Positions 12,635 to 24,114 of a stretch of DNA of 64,000 nucleotides are shown here, one piece after another. The translations under genes and the position numbers were made by a program. The notes under the pieces were generated by a model, which ran no database searches, had not been told where the DNA came from, and was given only the letters and a program-made list of their open reading frames with translations. Each line of letters starts with the position of its first letter. The first letter of the stretch is position 1. The stretch is from Nephrocerus scutellatus (taxonomy: Eukaryota; Arthropoda; Insecta; Diptera; Pipunculidae). The stretch spans positions 47,831,481 to 47,895,480 of the forward strand of contig OX352763.1 of assembly GCA_947095585.1 (NCBI GenBank), read 5' to 3'.

Positions 12635-13050
12635 TATTTTCGACTGTTTTGAGGTTCTTTTCAATCACCTTTCTTATGACCTAGAGAGCTGAAATTTTGT
12701 GAGTGCCTAAGTCACAAATAGTATTGTTATATTCCGCGTGTGACGCGTGAAGCGTTTCGTAAGTGGCGCGTGTGATGGGTGAAATTTTTTTTTCGACTTG
12801 TTTGAGGTCCTTTTAAACCACCTTTCACATGACTTAGAGAGCTGAAATTTTGTGAGTGTTCAAGTCCCAAATAGCATTTTTATATACTGCATGTGACGCG
12901 TGTCGGGTTTAGTTTTTGCCGCGTGTGATGGTGGACATTTTTTTTTGACTTAATTGAGGTTTTTTTTAAACCATCTTTCACACGACCTAACGAGCTGAAA
13001 TTTTGTGAGTGTCAAGTCCTAAAAAAACATTTTTATGTATATTCCGCGTG
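12635..13050. repeat. 153-bp tandem repeat array, about 2.8 units
   Basis: The block gaggt(t/c)ctttt...accacctttc recurs at about 12651, 12804 and 12956, a period of 152-153 bp. Each unit continues with gagctgaaattttgtgagtg and then CGCGTGTGACGCGTG/GCGTGTGATGG boxes. It is the same family as 3690-4200. Sequence from about 12340 leading into the array (gtgtaggtatttctgtctgt) probably belongs to the same element. The array ends abruptly at the RTE fragment that follows. Confidence 0.88.
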
Positions 13051-13064
13051 TCCTGGCCTCCCGC

Positions 13065-14186
13065 AAAAAGTCTCTCCACCGGTCCCGATTTCGAGCTGAT
13101 GTCATACAGTTTGGCATCCCTAAACTCTGGGCGTCCTGGTCTACGCCATCCTTCCAGCGTAGACTTGGCCGGCCTCGCTGTCGTGTTCCACAAATCGCTC
13201 GTCGCTAATGCGAGCTTGGTGTCCTGCCCACCGGAGCTTACCAAGCTTAATTCTCTTCACGATGTCGATATCGCAGTAACGCTCGTAGATCTCATCATTA
13301 TAGAGTCTCCGGAATCGTCGGAGCCCGATATAGATGTTAAATGGGCTAGAGATCCGGATATATTTACTTGGCTTATAACATTGGTCATTGTCAACCTACA
13401 TAGTCATGTCAGTTTATTTGAGATGCCGAATTCTCTCATGGCTTTATAAAGTTCTACTATGGCTATACTATCATAGGTGGCTTAAAAGTCTACAAAAAGG
13501 ATGGTGTAGTGAGTTTTGAAACTCTAGACATTTTTCCATCACCTGTCTAAGGGTGTAAAACCGATCAGTTGTTGATTTGCCTGGATAAACCCACACTGGT
13601 ATGGGCCAATAATGGGGCTATCCTGCCTTGAAGGATAGAGGAGAAAATCTTATACGCGGTACCCAACAACGTTATACCACGATAATTGCTGCAATTGGTG
13701 ATATCTCCCTTCTAATGTATGGGGCACAGGATGCCTATTCGCCAGTCTTCTGCTTTAGCGTCTTTCTCCCATACTTACACTATTTTTCCATGAATTGTTT
13801 GGTGTAATGTGGGGCCTCCTATTTTTATCAGTTCCGCTGGAATCACATCAGATCCTGGGGCCTTATTATTTTTGAGCCGATCTATCGCTTTGCTAACTTC
13901 GTCTATCCTTGGCGGCGGCAGCATAGTATGATTTTCGGTAATTGGTGGAGCCTCAAATTTCTCAGTTAGCTGGCTATTTAGCAACTCATGAAAGTGCTCT
14001 TCCTATCGCTCTAAGATGCCTTTAAGATCGGCGATCACATTACCCTCTTTGTCCTTGCAGTATGTGCAACGCGGTGTATATTGCGTCATACCGCGGACTC
14101 TTTGGTAAAACTTTCGCGCCTGGTGCGGTCCTTGCTCTCTGTTCTGTTATAGTTCACGGACGAGATTCTTCTCCCATGCTTCTTTT
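13065..14186 (-). mobile_element. RTE/CFDP2-like retrotransposon, reverse transcriptase part, internally deleted
   Basis: On the minus strand the order is VSKAIDRLKNNKAPGSDVIP then AELIKIGG (about 13910-13820), W.IGILCPIH.KGDITNCSNYRG (about 13745-13680), LLGTAYKIFSSILQGRIAPL and then a decayed palm region to about 13370. The sequence next jumps to RRLYNDEIYERYCDIDIVKR plus IKLGKLRWAGHQAR near 13310-13215. The first blocks are the RT fingers and palm entry; the last is the C-terminal tail also seen at 4857-5345. The catalytic palm segment between them is missing. Many stops and frameshifts are present. The matching endonuclease half lies at 15700-16800, beyond an inserted foldback-like element. 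Confidence 0.88.
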
Positions 14187-15680
14187 TTAAATTCTCTATA
14201 CTAACTTCGCGTGCACGTGGCTGGCTGGCTGGTCAGATTTTCTGATCAATTTTTAACCCACTTCCCATAGCCCGATTTTAGTGATTTTGCACACATGTAT
14301 ATTTCCGGTGACAATACTTTCTATTAAAATTTGAGACTTAGTGGTTGGGGGGCTCCCATACAAATATTTTAAAAAAATTACCCGATTTTCTTAAAATTTT
14401 ATACAAATGTGTATAAATATTCCAATGGAAAACACTTTTTGTAAAAATTTTGGAGAGATCGGGTCGGGGGGACCCATACAAATTTTATGAAAAAAGTTCC
14501 CGATTTTCTTCAACTTTTATACCCATGTGTATCTCCAATGGACAAAACTTTTTATAAAATTTTTGAAGCGATCGGGTATCGGGGTCGGGGGGCTCCCATA
14601 CAATTTTTTTTTTTAATTATCAGTTTTTAACGCACTTCCTAAAACCCGATTTTCCTGAAATTTTGTACACATGTATATTTCCAGTGACAATACTTTCTTT
14701 TAAAATTCGGAAGTGATCGGACCCCGTGTTCGTGGGGCTCCCATACAAATTTTAAATAAAAATTTCCGATTTTTTTTCAAATTTTAGATACATGTGTATA
14801 CCTAATAAACAATACTTTTTCGAAAATTTGGTAGTGATGGGGTCCCGGGTTCGGCCGCAAGGCCCTTATACATTTTTTAAATATCTACAAATAGAACAGC
14901 AAGTTTTCACTATATTCTATCATTTAGCGTTTTCATAAATTAGTTCAGAGCAGTCAAAGAGTTCTCAAGAAAAATGCTCGTGTTTCTTATTCGCTCAGAG
15001 TATGAGTCTGAGCATTTTCAAATGTGACATCTGATGTCAAATGTCTCTTTCGATTTTTTTCTCCTACAATAAAAAAATAAAAAATAAAAACAACCCATAA
15101 AAATTAAAATTTTTCTTGTAAATTCTCTAATCGGAGATACACACACACACACACTGCGTGCTCGTCTTGTGGCAAAATCATCCACCAAATTACGCAGCGG
15201 CAGCGAACAGCGCTGCTTACAAAGCACAGAGCTCAGACTTTGCCGTGATCTGATGCGATATAGCGATATTTAAAAATTGTATATTGGGGTCCCCAAGGGG
15301 CCGATCGCTCCAAATTTTTACAAAAGGTGTTTTCCATCGAAGACACACATGTGTACAAAATTTAAAGATAATCGGGTAAATTTTGTAAAATATTTGATTG
15401 GGAGCCCCCCGATCCCGCAGCCCGAGGGGCCTCAAAATTTAATAGAAAGTGTTCTCTCCGAAATACACATGTGTGCCAAATTTCAATAAAATCGGGCCGT
15501 AGGAAGTGGGTTAAAAATTGATCGCAAGAATCCACCACAAATCCACAAACCCACAAACACACGGGCAAGTGAAGTTAATATAGAGAATTTAAAAATGACC
15601 CTGGATCGAGGGGCTCCCATATTAATTTCTGCGATGAGAGAATTTAGATGAAAAATTTTAATTTTTATGGGTTGTTTTTT
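14187..15680. mobile_element. Foldback-like element with minisatellite arms, copy A
   Basis: Both ends carry an inverted terminal sequence: ttttaaattctctatactaa at about 14187 and the complement of aagttaatatagagaattta near 15594. Inside each end are short GGCTG- or GTTTGTGG-type repeats, then 'aatttttaacccacttcc', then tandem ~120-130-bp units (cgggt..ggggggctcccatacaaat and accgattttcttcaaa-type blocks). The left arm (14245-14880) reads in one orientation and the right arm (15283-15520) in the opposite one. The centre (14905-15065) is shared with copies B and D. The element interrupts an RTE retrotransposon. A repeat-related stretch continues outside the right terminus to about 15680. No transposase gene is present. 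Confidence 0.8.
15139..15154. repeat. (AC)n microsatellite inside foldback element
   Basis: A pure AC run is directly visible in the centre of copy A. Confidence 0.9.
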
Positions 15681-15699
15681 TTCGCCAGTGAACTGTTTT

Positions 15700-16800
15700 T
15701 ACATATCTTTTAAACTCTTTATATTCATCTTCGCGTGCCTGCGTTCTATGAGATTGTTGCATTGCTCGATCGCTAGCTTACATTCGTCATCGAACCAGTG
15801 GTTCCTATCTCTACAACTACTATCTAAGATGAGTCAGCAGTACTAATGACAGTATTCTTAAGGCGTGTCCATTTCTATTCTTCGCCCGACATTTCAGCCC
15901 AAGGTTTTACTCTCCCTGCATTTAGGGCGAGTCCTATCGCTTGACCGTACTGGTTTCTGATGTCTTCGTTGCGAAAGGCAGCCGTGTTGAATCGACTCTG
16001 ATTCGCGGATGCAGTCTTTCGCGATGATGCAATCCGCGCTCGGAGCACCATACCAACGTTCGTACCGTCATCAGGTTCGAGTTGTGGCAGTGGTCTATCA
16101 ACACGTGGTCTATCTGGTTGCAAGTGGCTCCATCAAGAAATACCCAGGTGGCTTTGTGGATATTTTTACGCGCAAGCCTTGTACTCGTAACGACCAAATT
16201 ATTACTTGCTGCCAACTCTATGACTCGTTGTACTGTAATGTACTGCCTGAATACTGGGTCACTACCGATTTTAGCTTTTGTATCCCCTCAGAAGGATTTT
16301 TGCGTCATACTGAGGGCAAGCATGGATTTCCCGTTCGACTGATTCTAAGAATTCTTCTTTTTCATCATCTGGGGAATCCTCTGTAGGCGCGTGAACGTTT
16401 ATGAGGCTTATGTTTTTAAATTTGACCCGCACGCGAAGGTTTCATAGCCGTTCATTTACTGCTTTAAAGCCGATAACGTTGGGTTTCATTCTTTTGCTGA
16501 CTTGAAACCCTACCCCGAGTACATGATGTTTGCATGACAGTTGTAATATATGTCATATTCTGATTTTTGTAAGACATCATTCCCCGTCCTTCTCCTGGAT
16601 TGCCGTTATGTCAGCCTTATATTTAGACAGGGTATCAGGGTATCAGCTGATGTGCAGCTGCAGCTCTATATACAGTGAGCGTACGTACCATGAGAAAATT
16701 CTTAAATCTTTTAGCCGTTTTCTTTGCCGTGGTCGTCATCGTTCCTCAGTGTATCCGAGGCTGATTTTGGGTTCCGTAATTATAATTTTTTAAGGGTGAG
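15700..16800 (-). mobile_element. RTE/CFDP2-like retrotransposon, endonuclease part
   Basis: Minus-strand frames from about 16800 downward spell decayed APE-type endonuclease: GDTKAKIGSDPVFRQ (near 16270), VIELAASNNLVVTSTRLARK, and NIHKATWVFLDGATCNQIDH followed by VLIDHCHNSN (near 16170-16080), then RTLVWCSERG. The Asp-His-containing IDHVLI segment is typical of the C-terminal endonuclease core. It has frameshifts and stops and no intact ORF. Together with 13065-14186 it represents one RTE copy split by the foldback-like insertion. Confidence 0.85.
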
Positions 16801-16826
16801 GTTATTGTCCTCGTGCCAACCATACT

Positions 16827-17045
16827 TTGAAGCGAAGGCTTATGGAACCAGCAAAATGGTTCGTTTGTTTACAACAAGAACACAATATCACTGATTTAAT
16901 ATTGTACAATGATAAACAGGAATATCTTATACAAAATAAATTAATGGCGATATTACATATTAAAGATCATATGTATGTTCAACAAGAATCTGAAAATATT
17001 ACATCAGGGACAATTAATCCCCAAAGTTTTGAAGTAAAACATTAA
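16827..17045 (+). CDS. Orphan 72-codon open frame, possibly a gene-fragment relic
   Basis: An ATG-started frame encodes a hydrophilic peptide rich in Q, N, I and K (for example FVCLQQEHNITDLILYND), ending in a stop followed by an A-rich stretch with AATAAA-like sequence (aaaaaatgaataaaaaat). I do not recognise a family. It sits between the 5' side of the RTE endonuclease fragment and a non-LTR fragment. It could be a captured 3' gene fragment, a processed pseudogene end or simply chance. Confidence 0.25.
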   Translation: MKRRLMEPAKWFVCLQQEHNITDLILYNDKQEYLIQNKLMAILHIKDHMYVQQESENITSGTINPQSFEVKH

Positions 17046-17385
17046 AAAATGAATAAAAAATCATACAATTCATGAGTTCGAAGTTTTAACCAACGCATTT
17101 TATTGTATGTAGTTACAATTTTCTTTGAAATCTAAAAACTGTGTTCCGTTTATTTTTACCCGCAATAAATTAACGATTTTATGGTATTGTCAGTCACGAG
17201 CAGTTTTTTTTGTTTGTTTTTTATTTTAAAAAGTATGTAAATGCATAGGTATATAAATAATATGCGAACCGATAATTTGTAAATTATTATTATATATTAT
17301 TATAATTCCACTATAAATGCTGAAAAATTAAAAACTCATGAGAGGCACTGCAAACCAACAACAACACAAGTTGTTTTTTAAAATT
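17046..17385. other. AT-rich spacer between mobile-element fragments
   Basis: Low-complexity AT-rich DNA with TTTGTTTGTT and TATTATTATATATTATTA-like stretches. No feature is identified. Confidence 0.5.
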
Positions 17386-17389
17386 CCGT

Positions 17390-18165
17390 GTCCGTGCAAA
17401 CTGGTCCAAAGGTGTTCCGGCACTTAACGCTAGAGGTCTGGTCTGGTCCACAGATGGGTGGAAGATGGAATCTAAAGTTGGAACTGGTGTCTTCGGATCC
17501 AACACCAAAGTCTCGATACCAATGCGAATGAGTGTACGGTTTCCAGGAGGAACTCTCTGCCATTGAGATTGGCGCTAGGATTAACCTTAGTAAAGGAATT
17601 AAGGGCGCCAGAATATATATCTTTTCAGATAGCCAGGTAGCACTTAAAACGCTGTCGTCCAACTTAATACACTCTCTTTCAGTTAAAGGCTGCTAAGATG
17701 CACTGCAATCCCTTGCCAGACATAACAGGGTAAAACTCGGATGGGTCCCTGGTCATCATAAAATTGCAGGTAACGAATCTGCAGATGAACTAGCCAGGGC
17801 TGGCTTGCAATCCATGTGCATAAGACATGAACCCTACTGTGGAGTAAACTGGGCTTCCACCAAAGCGCTGATTAACAATTAGAAAAACGTCACAGGGGTG
17901 AAACAACCCAACGATTAATCGGCCCATTTTCCTACAAGGAAATCATTAATCTAGACAAAGATAGTACTAGAAAGCTGGTGAGCTTTCTAAAAGGTCACTG
18001 TGGCTTGCGGTATAACCTTAAACAAATTAATCTAGGTTCAGACACGGAAAGATGATTAATCATCCGAGCATATTCTCTGTAAAGGGCCAGCATTACTTTG
18101 GTTAAGGAGACGTATTTTCCATAGGGAAATATGTTCGTGAGCGGAGCTGAGAAACTGTGATGCTT
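17390..18165 (+). mobile_element. Non-LTR retrotransposon remnant: RNase H domain and 3' tail
   Basis: The plus strand reads STDGWKMESKVGTGVFGSNT (about 17445-17504), then IYIFSDSQVALKTLSSN (about 17614-17664), GWVPGHHKIAGNESADELAR (about 17739-17798) and a tail with AEHILC-like residues and an HCGLRYNLKQINL block near 18000-18030. These are the successive RNase H core motifs (TDG, SDSQ, GH..N..ADELA) and a zinc-knuckle-like C-terminus of non-LTR polyproteins. Frameshifts and stops break the frame repeatedly. It lies in the opposite orientation to the RNase H-bearing copy at 485-1533 and differs in sequence, so it is a different element. Confidence 0.85.
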
Positions 18166-18166
18166 G

Positions 18167-18560
18167 TTAAACTTCTGTAGTCGTATGTATATATGTCTCT
18201 ATGACTCGTTGTTCATTGTCATTAGTGTTCTCGTGTAAGCTATGGGTGCCAAAGTACTGCCTGAATACTGGGTACCTACCGATTTTAGCATTCGTATCCC
18301 CCAGAAGGATTATTACATCATGCTGAGGGCAGGCATGGATTTCCCGTTCGACTGATTCAAAGAATTCTTCTTTTTCATTATCTGGGGAATCATCTGTAGG
18401 TCCGATGGGGCTTATGTTTTTAAATCTGCCCCGCACGCGAAGCGTGCATAGCCGTTCATTTATTGCTATAAAGCCGATATCTGTGAGCCGCATTCTTTTG
18501 CTCTAGAAACACCACCCCGAGCACATGATGTGTTGCATGACAGCTGTAATGTATGTTACA
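18167..18560 (-). mobile_element. RTE/CFDP2-like endonuclease fragment, second copy
   Basis: The minus-strand frame from 18493 reads LTDIGFIAINERLCTLRVRG, RFKNISPIGPTDDSPDNEKE, then CPQHDVIILLGDTNAKIGR and SLHENTNDN. The GDTNAKIG segment with its Asp and Asn is a core endonuclease motif. The DNA is closely similar to 16250-16550 (same block cgttcgactgattc and ttctttttcat), so two copies of the same RTE 5' region lie within 2 kb. Only about 108 codons stay open, so it is a dead fragment. Confidence 0.87.
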
Positions 18561-18883
18561 TTCTGTTGATTAACTGAACTAAAAGCTTGTCTCGAGAGTA
18601 TGTCTAGTATGGCTAAATTCTAATGAATTCGTTGTTGTTATTTTCTTTTGAATTTTTTTCCTTCGAGTATCTAATAATATTGCTTTCGAAATTACAATTG
18701 TAACAAAATAGATGTGAAATAGAATACTATCTTCCGATCCAATTTTTTTAAAACAAAAGTTTTGTGCCATTTTTGACATCAAATTAATAATTTAAGCCTT
18801 TTTAGCAAAGTTAAATATTCCTATATAGGTACTAAATTTCGGATTTCGAGAATTGCCCGCCCTGGATACTATTCCACATATCC

Positions 18884-20692
18884 ATCACGGAGAGAAAAAA
18901 ATTGTAAATTCAACAGCTCAAAGTTGTCAAAAGCTAATCGGTAAAACTTTTCTTTCAAAAATATGTATCAACAGCAAAAACTGTATCGCCAATTTAAAGT
19001 AAATTTAGCCGACGAATTGGTTGATTTTGGATATTTTTCATTAACAAAAGACTCTGTAAAAGCAAAGAAAAGGTTGTTGATTTTATCGAAATACATTTTC
19101 CGGTCAAAAAGAAATTTCAACTTATTTTTAGTTGCTCTTACTGTCTTTTCAGTTTCAATTGTACATGACTATATTCCTGTAACGTGCAAGAAATTTCTTG
19201 ATTTAACTGATTCTGTCTGGTGCTAGTGGTCGAATCAGCAAAATCTACAGATATGTCAGTTGTTACAACCGAAGTATCTGTAAGATTCTTATTAGATAAC
19301 CGTTAGTTAACGATGTATGCCTATACGCATTACTTTTTAGAATCGCTTAAGAAGTTCGGTCGTGTTTTTTACGCATATAAAGTGGAAAATTAATACAAAC
19401 TGAGTCTAAGTGCAATATTTTAAATCAAGAACCTTCGCAATGCAATGAGTTAACACGTAAGTAAGGAAAAACACAGGCTACAAATAAAACTTTAAAAAAT
19501 TACACATTTCATGTGATATCAATTTATTTTTTACAGAAATTGAAAGACGCCCGACACAGAAAACGATTCCGAAAAAAATTGGCTATTCAATAATCAAGAA
19601 CCTGGAAAACCGTTGAAAGCAAACATTGGCGATTAACATATGAGCAAAGAATTAAGGAAATAAGTAAATCTTTGGTATCACATGTTACTCCGTTTCTTAG
19701 AGAGTGGCATTTACTAAAGCACGCCTATGGACACAGATTGGTAATTTTTAATAATGAAATAATCAAAATTAAATACATATTTCTTTTTCTCCGATTCCAA
19801 TAGATTTCACCTGTGCGCATAATGATGCAGTCAGCAGATTATATTCTGAGTGGAAGAATAAAAATAAAACTGCTGTAAAAACCATGAAACCAAATATACC
19901 AGAAAATGGCGATAATGAAGGTAAGAATGCATGCCCACAAAATGATACACACATATGAACATATTTACATATTCAATATTTCTTTTTCCTCGTAGATTTA
20001 AACATCTTTAAGATATTTAAAGCGTTGCATTATCTGCTGCCAACAGGTATTAATTAAAAATATCTTCCGGTTCTTCAATGTACAAGCCTCAATCAATGCT
20101 ATGTATGCACATATATGTAAATAATAAAAATGCAAATTGGATTGAACAAATATTTGGATATGTCTTTCTATAACTTTTTTCCAAACAGAATGCTACAGAA
20201 TTTTGAGTTAAATTTGTCCCAAAATTGTAGAGCTGCAAAAAAAGTGGTGAAAAACAACAAAAGTGGTTGTTGAATATACAGGTTTAAGACTTAAAAATTC
20301 AAATTCAACACCTTTAAAATAGTTAATTTTACAAGAGAAGCTATTTTACCAACACACAAGTATGTATGTTGAAACTACTGCTTATATTATAAGCTTGCTA
20401 CGCAGTTTGCGCTGTAAATTCAACAAAATGATTGTTGATTTTGAGTACTATGAATAGTTGATTTTACTGAAAGAGTTTTAATATCAACATATAATTATGT
20501 TGCGATAACTTTTATAAATGTTATTTTCGAATGCAATTTACCCGGTTAATTCAACATATTGGAAGTTGATCCAACAATTAAACAAAATCGTAAATTCAAC
20601 AGTTTATGCTATTAGCTGAAAATCAAGACCGGAAAACGTTGAATTGACTGTCGTTTTCGGTAATTTCAACAACTTCTATTTCTCCGTGATCA
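18884..20692. mobile_element. Unclassified 1.8-kb element with CACGGAGA-type inverted ends
   Basis: The left end reads atcacggagagaaaaaaatt and the right end tagaagtt-complement ...tttctccgtgat, so the terminal ~10-12 bp are inverted repeats. 'Aattcaac' motifs recur near both ends. Inside are coding-like pieces on the plus strand: 18963-19226 (88 codons, MYQQQKLYRQFKVNLADELV start), 19537-19740 (KLKDARHRKRFRKKLAIQ, one in-frame stop, then WRLTYEQRIKEISKSLVSHV) and 19804-19920. They are separated by AG and GT signals that look like introns (ttttttacag, ttg|gtaatt, ccaatag, gaag|gtaaga). I do not recognise the protein. No clear target duplication is seen. Confidence 0.5.
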
Positions 20693-20699
20693 ATGTGTA

Positions 20700-23600
20700 A
20701 TGTGTGGTGTTGCCTTAAAATTGCAATTGGAAAAGTTTGATGAGTTTTCGATATCCTGCCACCGACGAATGCTATCGAAATAATGGTTTTGTGAAAGCGT
20801 AGAATTACGTATTTTGCTATTAATTGTGTGGAATGTAAGTATTTTTACAATACCGAATCAATTGATTGTTCTAGCTGCCCATAGTGTGTGAAGGGCGAAA
20901 GGCAGAGAAATGTGTATTGTGTATCCCACTGCTGCTGCTAATAATAGTGTCGTGCAAGTAAACATTTGGCATTTTAAATCTATATGAAAATATACGCAGA
21001 CTTATATAGACGTTTTCCCATACAAAATAATCCTCATTTAGCGAAACAAGTGACACGGCGGCCGACGCGCTCATAATAATTATGCAAATGATGTCATTGT
21101 GCGTATTCAGTTTTGTAGATCCAGGGTTTGCAATGCAAAAAACGGATTTATTTGTTATTAGTGAAGTTTGAGTGACTATATGTAGTATATGTATTGTATC
21201 TATTGTATGTGTTATGTAAACGTAGCAAACAATTTCAAAGTACAAAAAATATCGAGAAAACAAAAAGTTATTAGTTAGCGAATGCCTGCGATACACGATA
21301 ACTATTTATGAACTAAATGTACTCTTACATTTGTACTTACACAGCGGTAACAGAATGCGGCACGTCATGTACTGTAACAACTGCAAGCTCGAGAAGTCAG
21401 TGGTCTCGAATCACACCCACCTCCGCAATATCTTCTCTGTTATCATCCGCCATTGCGTACACACTCGTATACTTCAAATGACAACAGAAACCTCCGTGAA
21501 TAATAACAGCGGCGCTGAACACTGAACATTATGATAATGGATAATGGATGGAATGGGAATGGCCAATCTAGAAAATGTCAGAGCCAACTAAAAGCATACT
21601 TTTTATTATCGCGACGGGAAATTGTTATAAGAAAACTAATCAGAGCATATAGAAGTATTTGCACTTGCTGTATACTACTATGAGGGACAAGTACGCGTAT
21701 ACTGACGGATATGTGTAATTAAAAAAAAACACCAGTGAAAGCCACCAGAAAGCTCGTTCCAATATTATTGTTGTATATTACAACAATGAAATGGTCTAGA
21801 AGAGAACTGTCTGAATTTTCAATAATGCTGCCTGAGTGCCACAAATGGGAGTGTTGTGTCTTGTGTCCATTACACCTTAACTGCGAACACATATTTCGCA
21901 CACCACAAACTTCCAGAGCGCACCACAAAGTGGCCGTACTGTCGGCCGGCCTGTGGTCGATTTGTCACAATGCAACAAGCAAACGTTCCAGTTACATGGG
22001 TTATTACCAGCGACTAACTTTTCGAATATGTCAAGCGATCAATTCATTGTCTATTCATTGAGGAGAATCTTTCCGAAACTGATGATGATGATGATGATAA
22101 AGATGAGATACATGCATCGCTAACCACAGTTTTGCTCCTTGCATGTACGCAGTTGGTCGCCGAGGGCAGTTGTCGATGGGCATGAAAATAATCAAGCGAT
22201 CGCTGCTGATCTGAGGTTATTGCTTGTAAGCAACTATGCTCCAACTAGAGTTAGCATATCAATTCGTTATTTAACAATACGCGTACTCAAACTTTCGTAT
22301 TTTGTGTTATTAAATATCAATTTGTGAATTGAATTCCTCCGCCTTGTGTTTCGCATGTTGGCCGTTGTTGCTTCTCGTCAAAGTTCGAGAAGAAACATTA
22401 GATCGTAATGTAAACATTGTGTGAAATTATTGCAAAGGATTGAAATAAAATCCGAGCAATAACATGCAGCACTCTCTTATTGTCTTAGCGGATGCAATTA
22501 CCATTTAGCATCAGATTTTCTAATTTCCAACCAACCAGCGGCGTCTAATCCCTTCGCAATCCCAATGTTAACTGCCGCTACCACCAGGTCGTGCTGCAAT
22601 GGCGACTTACTACAGCAATACCTAACCACGATGACAATTTTATGTGGATTCAATTATTGGTTTTACTATCAACCTCAGCGTTCGTAAGCTGCAACGTCGC
22701 TGCTCCACCGGCGCCGACAGTATAGATTTTCAACCGTTGTATACCGGACTAAGAGGACTACTGTCTGCTGTTTTGTATGCACTTTTCTGCTTTATGGATG
22801 GTAATAGCACAGGTAATAGTGATGACGACAATGTCCTCCTGATCGGTGGTAAAAGTTTTCCGGGCAGCTGATATGGCAATCGTCTATCACCGTAGCAATT
22901 CTCACCTCGAAATTGATTTTATCCAATCGTTCGCCTAAAGATCGATGAACGTGGAGCTGCAGCAATTTTATATCCACAGCAGAGCACTGGATCTGTGCAA
23001 CGACGATGTGGGCATTCACGCTTATTGTGGTTAACCAATTGTCCATAAATTTTTAAAATGTCTCATTATTCATATGGCATATACAATAGATCTCATTTTG
23101 TCTTCTCTGTTTTGTGCTTCTCTGCGACTTCTCTCTGGAGAACTGCGACCGGATCGAACAAACAAGATCGCACATCAGAAAAGTTTCCAGCACTTTTCCC
23201 AAAATGAATTTGGCACATTCTGTGGCACAGGCGATGTGGGAGCTGCACATGGCGACGCAGATAACCAATCATTCTCACCGCACTCATGGGGAATTTTATG
23301 CTTTGTTTTTCATGTCTCCGACAGCTTCTTTATACATGGTACCTAGTTCTTTTGGGAACGTCAAGTACGCTTTGGCACTACACAAAAATCCATTCGATGT
23401 ATCCGTACATAGTGACAACAAACGTAACGTGAGAAATCGCTTCAAAACGCTTAATCGACGAAAATTATGATTAATATATGTCACAGTATCTTTCTTTTGT
23501 ATATTATAGAATTATCGGCGCATTCGCGAACTAACTTACTCCTAATGCTTGCCTTTGTGTGCCCTGCCTTGACCCGGTTGTATGAAAACACGAATTGTCG

Positions 23601-24100
23601 CAACTTTTAAACATGGCTCAATTGGCCATTTAAGCCATATTAGTGAAGTGCCTTTGTTGGGCTTGCTTGGCTAGATAAGCGTTTCACCTTCTTTGATCTT
23701 ATCGCTTGGATAACCGGTTGCTACGAACAATCATGCACAATTTAAGCAATGGTCATTTCAATTGCCATTGTTCTGATACTTACCCGATCTCTAAGCTAAG
23801 AAGATCACAGCCGCAAAAACCAGCCTGCGATTTGAACCTCTATTACTTAGTAATCGCATGTATGGCCGCTCAGAATGGGACAAAATTAGACCACACAACA
23901 ACAACAACAAAAGCTAAGGTCCATTTTATACAAACTTTTTCTTGTTGCTTTGCTGTAAAACAAGCTGTAAACTCATCTTAAATTATAAACACAACTAACT
24001 TACAGTTGAAGTTTATAAGTTTAAAAGACATTCTTTCATCAACGTCCGCTTGCCAATTCACCAAAGCCAAAGTCAGAAATAAATAATCAAATTAACTCAT
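20700..24100. other. Non-coding sequence without a recognised gene
   Basis: Only chance open frames are seen on either strand. A (GAT)n run at 22081-22098 and unique CpG-containing stretches are present. I find no RNA gene or element boundary. Confidence 0.5.
22081..22098. repeat. (GAT)6 microsatellite
   Basis: A pure GAT trinucleotide run. Similar runs lie at 25937-25955 and 26761-26776. Confidence 0.9.
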
Positions 24101-24114
24101 TTCTTAAATAAAAT

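Noticed and set aside
13009..13449. 146-codon plus-strand open frame
   Set aside because: It is the antisense shadow of the RTE reverse transcriptase C-terminus on the minus strand.
20871..21296. 141-codon minus-strand open frame
   Set aside because: Biased I/T/H/Y composition, no domain and no neighbouring splice or poly(A) structure.
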